DNA of 6,623 bases from positions 20,691 through 27,313 of the forward strand of contig DAHU01000008.1 of NCBI GenBank assembly GCA_002495945.1. Direction: 5' to 3'. The position numbers and the translations under genes were made by a program. Shown here in pieces: positions 1-4,549 of this stretch; within the stretch, counting starts at the first letter, position 1; each line of letters opens with the position of its first letter. Under the pieces are notes generated by a model. It had not been told where the DNA came from. It did not search any database and was given only the letters and a program-made list of their open reading frames with translations. The stretch comes from Euryarchaeota archaeon UBA13 (lineage in GTDB: Archaea; Thermoplasmatota; Poseidoniia; Poseidoniales; Poseidoniaceae).

Positions 1-311
1 TGAATAAAAACCGATAAAATCGGAAAAATAACCATTTCAAAACCAGCCGACATGCCATTATAAGCCCATCCAAGACCAGTTGATAGTGGAAGAGATAGTG
101 CCATACCATGAGTAAAACTTGCACCAAATCTGGTATGTTCTGATTCAATTAATGCACAAATTGGGCCAGCGAAGAATGTCAAAATTGTGATACAAATAAC
201 CACTATCCGGAATAAAACATCATTGTTTAGTGCCGCGAAGATGATGTGCGTTGCAAATAATACTACAAACAGGACTGCAAAATAAATCACCGCACGAAAG
301 CGTCCCAACAT
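1..311 (-). CDS. Multi-spanning membrane protein, N-terminal part only (runs off the window edge)
   Basis: Reading the minus strand from the ATG at 311 gives 103 open codons to the edge, starting MLGRFRAV. The protein is very hydrophobic. One likely membrane helix covers residues 8-28 and a second covers 34-55 (ending AGPICALI). A charged stretch (ESEHTR, 56-61) follows, then one or two more hydrophobic segments at about 70-103. Arg4 and Arg6 before helix 1 suggest a cytoplasmic N-terminus by the positive-inside rule. I do not recognise the family, and no catalytic or transport motif is visible in this fragment. It is transcribed divergently from the ArsC-like gene across a 92-bp spacer. No Shine-Dalgarno sequence precedes the ATG, which would fit a leaderless or short-leader archaeal transcript. 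That it is a real gene is likely; its function is unknown. Confidence 0.7.
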   Translation of the reverse strand, partial: MLGRFRAVIYFAVLFVVLFATHIIFAALNNDVLFRIVVICITILTFFAGPICALIESEHTRFGASFTHGMALSLPLSTGLGWAYNGMSAGFEMVIFPILSVFI

Positions 312-357
312 GTTGGTTCAATATACTCTCTACATGACATAGTGATAACACTGACTG

Positions 358-371
358 TTTCTATATAGAAA
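358..371. promoter_or_regulatory. 14-bp perfect palindrome with central TATATA between divergent genes
   Basis: TTTCTATATAGAAA reads the same on both strands. Its centre is about 39 bp before the ATG at 404 (+) and about 53 bp before the ATG at 311 (-). If used as an archaeal TATA box, with transcription starting about 27 bp from its centre, it would give short leaders of roughly 12 and 26 nt in the two directions. It could be a bidirectional core promoter, an operator bound by a dimeric repressor, or both. A second AT-rich stretch at 370-380 could also serve the plus-strand gene. The symmetry is seen directly; the promoter role is inferred. Confidence 0.4.
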
Positions 372-403
372 TAAATTAAATGTTAGGCCGATTAGAATAA
401 TCC

Positions 404-763
404 ATGAAAATATTATTTGTATGTGTAGGCAACTCCTGTCGCTCACAAATGGCAGAAGGTATTGCAAAGTTGTATGGCCATGATGCACACTCGGCGGGAA
501 CCCACCCAGCAAAACAAGTTTCTACTCATGCTTTAACAATATTACAAAAAAAAGGAATTGATATTTCTGGCATGAAGCCTAAGAGTCTTGATTTGTTTAC
601 CCCAAGTTCATTTGACATGGTCATTTCAATGGGTTGTGGAGTTGAATGCCCGACGATAAAATTAGATCAAGATTGGAATCTAGATGACCCAGTAGGCCAG
701 TCCATTGAGGTATTTGAAAGAACAGCAGAAGCTATCGAGCAACGGATTTTGATGCTGGAGTGA
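404..763 (+). CDS. arsC: ArsC-type arsenate reductase / low-molecular-weight protein tyrosine phosphatase family
   Basis: The 119-residue product has the LMW-PTPase fold signature at its N-terminus. The phosphate-binding loop is C7-V-G-N-S-C12-R13-S14 (C-X5-R-S), with C7 as expected nucleophile and R13 as anion ligand, followed by QMAEG as in ArsC proteins. SAGTHP (30-35) is also typical. MGCGVECP (76-83) supplies C78 and C82, which match the redox-cysteine region of thioredoxin-coupled ArsC, where a cysteine relay reduces As(V) to As(III). D95-P96 in WNLDDPVG is the conserved DP general-acid motif. Family members are usually about 130-140 residues, so this one is compact. The start is the first ATG before the family N-terminus; no Shine-Dalgarno is visible. 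No arsenite exporter, arsM or ArsR regulator is present in the window, so a role in arsenate detoxification is plausible but not proven. A phosphotyrosine phosphatase role is the alternative. The gene is convergent with alba, with one base between stops. Confidence 0.85.
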   Translation: MKILFVCVGNSCRSQMAEGIAKLYGHDAHSAGTHPAKQVSTHALTILQKKGIDISGMKPKSLDLFTPSSFDMVISMGCGVECPTIKLDQDWNLDDPVGQSIEVFERTAEAIEQRILMLE

Positions 764-764
764 T

Positions 765-1088
765 TCACTCTTCTTCTCTTTCTGGTAGGTCACCGTGACC
801 GTCTAACTCAATTCTTAGAACACTCACAGTTCGGTCTCTTCCATCCTCTGAAGGAATTACCTCACTCTCACAGTTAATTTCGCCAATAACTACCTCTTCA
901 GGCAGGCCTTGAGCAATGATACCGTTTCTCCTACGGCATACCTCAGCAACATCAACAGCTCTGCCTATGGTTGCTCCCCGAGCGACCAACTCCAAATTGC
1001 GATCTCCTGCTTCCATTGCCATAACGACTGCTCTTACGTATGCGTGTAATGGTTTCTTGCCGATGAAAATTGTTCGTCTGTCTGTCAT
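765..1088 (-). CDS. albA: Alba family archaeal chromatin / nucleic-acid-binding protein
   Basis: Taken from the ATG at 1088 the product is 107 residues. Alba proteins form dimers that coat double-stranded DNA and also bind RNA in archaea. Diagnostic features are IFIGKKPLHAYV (7-18) with the Lys pair K11-K12, which corresponds to the DNA-contacting, acetylatable lysine of Sulfolobus Alba; ARGATIGRAVDVAEVCRRR (36-54), the signature helix region; and the SEDGR beta-hairpin arm (80-84). Typical Alba is about 90-97 residues. This one has a longer linker (NGIIAQGLP, 55-63) and an acidic tail (PEREEE, 102-107). An in-frame TTG at 1118 would add ten residues (MNDYGNAGFS), but these precede the conserved start and the TTG has no ribosome-binding site; the ATG has only a weak AGGG 8 bases upstream. 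The gene lies 63 bp downstream of tRNA-Gly on the same strand, so co-transcription is possible. Confidence 0.93.
   Translation of the reverse strand: MTDRRTIFIGKKPLHAYVRAVVMAMEAGDRNLELVARGATIGRAVDVAEVCRRRNGIIAQGLPEEVVIGEINCESEVIPSEDGRDRTVSVLRIELDGHGDLPEREEE
768..783 (+). terminator. Possible U-rich terminator tract for the ArsC-like gene
   Basis: A 16-base run of only C and T begins five bases after the arsC stop codon. Archaeal transcription can terminate at U-rich tracts without a hairpin, so this could end the arsC transcript. The tract also encodes the acidic C-terminus of Alba on the other strand (Arg-Glu-Glu-Glu), which alone could explain its composition. The assignment is weak. Confidence 0.2.
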
Positions 1089-1135
1089 GCTGAACCCTGC
1101 GTTGCCATAATCGTTCAACGGTTAAATGTTACTTA

Positions 1136-1147
1136 GACAATTTTGTC
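1136..1147. repeat. Short inverted repeat between tRNA-Gly and alba
   Basis: GACAA-TT-TTGTC is a perfect 5-bp inverted repeat located 48-59 bp before the alba ATG and just after the tRNA 3' end. It could be an operator half-site pair for alba or part of a processing signal. A two-base loop makes it a poor RNA hairpin, and no U-tract follows on the transcribed strand, so it is not a convincing terminator. Chance occurrence in AT-rich DNA is possible. Confidence 0.2.
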
Positions 1148-1151
1148 AATT

Positions 1152-1226
1152 TGGTGCGAGCGCCGGGACTCGAACCCGGGTTCAGGCGTTGGCAACGCCC
1201 GGTGATAACCACTACACTACGCTCGC
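1152..1226 (-). tRNA. tRNA-Gly, anticodon GCC, with encoded CCA
   Basis: The minus strand folds into a full cloverleaf without an intron. The 7-bp acceptor stem is GCGAGCG/CGCTCGC. The D arm is GTG..CAC with the loop carrying the usual GG. The anticodon arm is GGGCG-TTGCCAA-CGCCT, giving anticodon GCC (bases 1193-1191) for GGC and GGU. The variable region is 4 bases. The T arm is CCGGG-TTCGAGT-CCCGG. The discriminator is A73 (base 1155), as in archaeal and eukaryotic tRNA-Gly; bacterial ones normally have U73. CCA is encoded at 1154-1152. Base 27-43 is a G-U pair; all other stem pairs outside the D arm are Watson-Crick. It sits 50 bp after the stop codon of the surface protein gene and has its own TATA box. 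Confidence 0.96.
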
Positions 1227-1252
1227 TGGGTAGCCATCCCACTAAACGGGGG

Positions 1253-1258
1253 TATAAA
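1253..1258 (-). promoter_or_regulatory. TATA box of the tRNA-Gly gene
   Basis: On the minus strand the sequence TTTATA is preceded by a BRE-like stretch (ATAACGG). Its centre is about 29 bp upstream of the tRNA 5' end, the standard archaeal spacing for transcription starting at or near the mature end. It lies only 18 bp past the stop codon of the upstream gene, so the tRNA is probably transcribed independently. Alba may be reached by read-through, since no terminator is evident between them. Confidence 0.6.
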
Positions 1259-1276
1259 CCGTTATCGGAAATAGAC

Positions 1277-4200
1277 CTACTCAAAACCAAACCTATCGCC
1301 AAGGTATTCTTTGTCTTTTGATTTACGCATCAAAAACAACAAAGCAACTAAGGTGATTGCCGTGAATCCAAGTAATATCACAACCAGTACCGTACTGGAT
1401 AGAGATTCACTATCCAAACTGGGGATTAAATCAGTGTCTTCTTCTACGATTACGGATACTGGAGTAACCGGTGTGGCAACGTCGAAACTGTCTATTGCTT
1501 GAATTTGAATTTCATGGGTGCCCAATGGTGTGCTCGTTCTTATCGACATCTCAACTGAAAAGATACCATCTTGAGGAATCCTATCTCCATTTATTCCATT
1601 GTCATTCATAGAAACCCACCCGGGTTGATTACCTAATGGTGTGAAGACTCCTAGATTTGCTCGAGCGTTGGTAATTCCATCCGAATCTGAGATTTCAACC
1701 TCAAAAACAACAGTGCTTGAAACATCTCCACGCGTGTACTTTGTTACATCGGGAAGTGTGAAGGTTGGGGCTGAGTTTTCCACGGTGATTTCGATAGGGA
1801 TGGACTCTTCATTTGGGATGTGATGTAAGCCGTACTGATGATCTGCAGACCGTTGACCGTTTAACCAAACATTGGTTATTCCCACTTTACCTAAGCCGTC
1901 AACCAGTACGAAATCCAACGTTTGCGTGCCAGGCGACATCCCCTCCGGGACAGTCATCATAGTCGTCCATATCCCCGAATTTTCGTTCATTTGCAGCAAT
2001 TCACCACCAAAATCTCGCAAATCAATACTTATGTTAGAAACTCCATGACCATCATATGCCTCGACATTAACGACCATATTTGTTCCCCGAGGACCTTGAT
2101 TAGGCAAGATTTCTGCTGCCGTCATCCTTGGCGCTAGATTGGCGACAGAGATTTCACCGCTGGAAGAAGTCAAAACATCGAATGAATCAATGGCTTCCAC
2201 ATTGAGTGTGAAATCTCCTACCTCCAAACCTTGGACGATAATCCGTGTTGAGTACTTATCATCCCCGATTACTGTGTCACCATCAACACCTCGGTCATTC
2301 ATTACCACAACTTGACCACCAATCGGGCTAAGGTCAACTGTTACCTGCTCTAGATTCCAATCAACATCGTTAACTTCGGCAATCAACGTAGCTACACTGC
2401 CTCCTTCTGAGACTACTAATCCCTCGAGGAGGTATAGTGCGTTGACTACCGGCGCAGAATTTTCTTCAGCCGTTACTACTGCTGGTGAAATGACTCTAGT
2501 AAGCAGTTGTGTCTCAGTAAAATTAGCAAGATAACCGGCTTCTCCGAATGGAATGGAAAGTTGTCGAGAGACGCTTGAGATAAGTCCTTTCAGCGGCCCT
2601 TCGTCAATTATTGCTCCGGTTGCAGTTCCCGACTCATCGCCTTCGTAAACACCTGACCATGTTACAACATGGAAGTTATGCCCGTCTCGTGGATCGTTTT
2701 CCAATGACTCAGCAGTTACAATTAGAGTCAATCCAGGCTGTCCGTCAAGCCTTATACTATCACCTGGCATCATAGGTATCGGCATCAAGCCAGTTTCCCT
2801 ACTTACTGTTAGATTTCCCAATGCTTCATCCACTTCGGGTGGCTCGGGCTGAACCTCAATTGGACTACGCTCGGGGAACTCTTCACCGCTGGATGCATCG
2901 GCTCCTGATTCTTCCCAGACCAAACGAACCGTTCTATTATCCCAATCAGAGTAGATGACTTGATAATCCCAGGTTTGGTTGTGAGTGGTACCTATTCCTG
3001 CCCCATCAAAGAAGTTACCACCGTTGATACCAGTCAGGTTAAACCAAGATTCTTCGTGTATTACATTGACTGGAAATTCTACCCCTGTTGCATTTGCCTG
3101 AAGGCCAGTCAACTCAATACCTCTAACAACACCAAAATTACCTTGAACATCGCCAGTTATGTCGCCATCTATGTGTAATTCATCAACTAATGTTATGCCT
3201 TGTTCTGTTTTGGTGTGGAAGTCATAGATTGTTCCATTGATGCTTATTGATGACTCATTGTCGCTTTCGGAGAAACCAAATGTTCCCGAACCGATTAATT
3301 CCTCTAATTGCGCAGTTCTCGCCCCTTCAACCCAAGTCTCTCCTGAACTGAGGGTGCTTATATCGATGTCTAGCCTGCTTCCTTCTTCGATTACAATCAT
3401 TTCAGCTATCGCCTCAAAACTTTGGTCGTAATATCTCCTAACGCCGTTCTCATCCCATGTTTCGAGGTAAAATACACCAATATCACCATCAATGCTTGTT
3501 GATGAATTTTCACCCTCGTTTGAACTAATATTTAGCACTCCATTTGCATCTATCTTCAGTCGCTCGGACACTACATCCTCGATTATTGAGCGATTTAGCT
3601 CTGCATTTGTAACTTGTACTAATATCGAGGTTTCAACTTCATCATCTAATGCGATAATGTGCATGTTGCCACTGCCGATGGCTTCGAAAACCTGAGAGGT
3701 CAATGTCCCGCTTTGTATTGTTTCATTCTTCCAAATCGATTGTAGGTCAAGAGATAAATTATTACTGCCCATTTCTGTTGTTTCAAGGAATAATACGCTA
3801 CCATTGCCTAATTCCCATGATTCTACAGTATCACCGGTTCTTTGTTGCCAGCCTTGACCGGCAAAGTCCAAATTGAATCCTTGTTGTCCATCAGAGTTGT
3901 TGTAGGTCTGGTCGAGTAACCATGTTGTTTCCAACATGATTTCATGGTCATCCATCGGCTGATTCCAAGTGCCAATTTCAAATTCTCGGTGAGTAACTAT
4001 TGGATTAGTTAATTCTTGACCATCATAATGAGTAATCGTGGCTGAAACGGTAACTAAATCGTTCCATAGTATGCTGGTATTCAGCACTAAGTCAACAACT
4101 CGATAACCATCGATTAAGTCCCAAGATTGGAGAACATCTACATCGATTGATTCACCATTTCTCTCATGTACAACATCTATAATCGCCTGATATGATTCAC

Positions 4201-4372
4201 CATCAGCGAAAGTGACCCTGTAGTTGTGGGAATTTTCACCGAATTCATCAGCCAGCCAAATAGCGTTTATTTGCGGCTCCTCAGGTAGCGGATCGGCTGC
4301 TACGAGAGGGGAATAAAGTGGTAAAATTAGAACCAGAATCATCATTCCAATGATACTGTGGGATTTAGCCAT
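1277..4372 (-). CDS. Large secreted surface protein with Ig/cadherin-like repeats and a C-terminal membrane anchor
   Basis: The 1031-residue product has a clear Sec signal peptide (1-26, charged K3, hydrophobic 8-20, likely cleavage after VAA). A single membrane helix at about 993-1014 precedes a cytoplasmic tail of 17 residues (MRKSKDKEYLGDRFGFE), so most of the protein should be outside the cell. Residues 30-490 are beta-rich and carry most of about 17 N-X-S/T sequons, which suggests N-glycosylation. A Pro/Glu linker spans 497-519, a separate module 520-635, then three domains start at N638, L746 and N866, with N-S-A-P, L-A-P and N-S-A-P boundaries. Domains 1 and 3 share the acidic turn MND-(R/N)-G...GD (691, 922), resembling extracellular Ca-binding loops, and AIDSFDV (727, 959). 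No protease, hydrolase or other catalytic motif was recognised. Adhesion, surface-layer or substrate-binding roles are possible, but the function is unknown. The reading frame is intact; the ATG has no Shine-Dalgarno. Its upstream spacer is shared with thrS. Confidence 0.9.
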   Translation of the reverse strand: MAKSHSIIGMMILVLILPLYSPLVAADPLPEEPQINAIWLADEFGENSHNYRVTFADGESYQAIIDVVHERNGESIDVDVLQSWDLIDGYRVVDLVLNTSILWNDLVTVSATITHYDGQELTNPIVTHREFEIGTWNQPMDDHEIMLETTWLLDQTYNNSDGQQGFNLDFAGQGWQQRTGDTVESWELGNGSVLFLETTEMGSNNLSLDLQSIWKNETIQSGTLTSQVFEAIGSGNMHIIALDDEVETSILVQVTNAELNRSIIEDVVSERLKIDANGVLNISSNEGENSSTSIDGDIGVFYLETWDENGVRRYYDQSFEAIAEMIVIEEGSRLDIDISTLSSGETWVEGARTAQLEELIGSGTFGFSESDNESSISINGTIYDFHTKTEQGITLVDELHIDGDITGDVQGNFGVVRGIELTGLQANATGVEFPVNVIHEESWFNLTGINGGNFFDGAGIGTTHNQTWDYQVIYSDWDNRTVRLVWEESGADASSGEEFPERSPIEVQPEPPEVDEALGNLTVSRETGLMPIPMMPGDSIRLDGQPGLTLIVTAESLENDPRDGHNFHVVTWSGVYEGDESGTATGAIIDEGPLKGLISSVSRQLSIPFGEAGYLANFTETQLLTRVISPAVVTAEENSAPVVNALYLLEGLVVSEGGSVATLIAEVNDVDWNLEQVTVDLSPIGGQVVVMNDRGVDGDTVIGDDKYSTRIIVQGLEVGDFTLNVEAIDSFDVLTSSSGEISVANLAPRMTAAEILPNQGPRGTNMVVNVEAYDGHGVSNISIDLRDFGGELLQMNENSGIWTTMMTVPEGMSPGTQTLDFVLVDGLGKVGITNVWLNGQRSADHQYGLHHIPNEESIPIEITVENSAPTFTLPDVTKYTRGDVSSTVVFEVEISDSDGITNARANLGVFTPLGNQPGWVSMNDNGINGDRIPQDGIFSVEMSIRTSTPLGTHEIQIQAIDSFDVATPVTPVSVIVEEDTDLIPSLDSESLSSTVLVVILLGFTAITLVALLFLMRKSKDKEYLGDRFGFE

Positions 4373-4455
4373 GATAATATTCTGAACCTACTACTCTTCA
4401 ATACTTGTGGGAATTTGTTTAACAATAACCGTAATTTAATGAAAATTATTGAACA

Positions 4456-4467
4456 CCGCTACTGCGG
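4456..4467 (+). other. Small GC-rich hairpin upstream of thrS
   Basis: CCGC-TACT-GCGG forms a perfect 4-bp GC stem with a four-base loop in otherwise AT-rich spacer DNA, 83-94 bp before the preferred thrS start. If the thrS transcript begins upstream of it, this could be a leader element; if it begins near 4516 it is not transcribed with thrS. It does not resemble a T-box or a tRNA-Thr anticodon mimic. A protein-binding site or chance are the alternatives. Confidence 0.15.
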
Positions 4468-4536
4468 CAAAAATACAGTGCTGAATTAAAATTTGTATCG
4501 AGAAATTGATGAAGGGTTAGAGACTCCGACAACTGT

Positions 4537-4544
4537 AGGAGAGG
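4537..4544 (+). promoter_or_regulatory. thrS: Ribosome binding site deciding the thrS start at TTG 4550
   Basis: AGGAGAGG ends five bases before the TTG at 4550. This is a good match to the anti-Shine-Dalgarno sequence at the correct distance, and the TTG opens exactly where bacterial ThrRS homologues begin. The earlier in-frame TTG at 4493 follows a stop codon at 4487 closely and has no ribosome-binding site, which favours 4550. Confidence 0.6.
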
Positions 4545-4549
4545 TTTTT

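Larger units (their letters stand above)
4373..4549. promoter_or_regulatory. Divergent promoter region between the surface protein gene and thrS
   Basis: This AT-rich spacer must hold promoters for both directions. For thrS the best TATA-like candidate is GAATTAAAATTT (4483-4494). With a start about 27 bp downstream it would give a leader of roughly 30 nt before the TTG at 4550. For the surface protein, AT-rich stretches at 4412-4440 (including TTGTT-T-AACAA, 4415-4425) are possible but ambiguous. No element is strong enough to call with confidence. Confidence 0.35.

Noticed and set aside
330..512. A 60-codon minus-strand frame spanning the arsC start and the divergent spacer
   Set aside because: It overlaps the conserved ArsC P-loop in antisense, and its translation has no family resemblance.
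916..1110. A 64-codon plus-strand frame opposite alba
   Set aside because: It is the antisense shadow of the conserved Alba signature; no independent support.
1136..1154. Intrinsic terminator after tRNA-Gly
   Set aside because: The inverted repeat has a two-base loop and no following U-tract on the transcribed strand.
1211..1220. tRNA identity as Val, suggested by the D-arm sequence GTAGTGGTTATCAC that is common in tRNA-Val
   Set aside because: The seven-base anticodon loop TTGCCAA places GCC at positions 34-36, which is glycine.
1311..3695. Several open frames of 60-70 codons on the plus strand inside the surface protein gene
   Set aside because: They lie opposite a long, coherent coding frame with signal peptide and anchor. 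Their translations are low-complexity Ser/Thr/Ile-rich products of antisense reading, without ribosome-binding sites or recognisable motifs.
4441..4549. T-box or tRNA-Thr-mimic leader controlling thrS
   Set aside because: No T-box sequence, no specifier loop and no terminator hairpin; the only stem is 4 bp.
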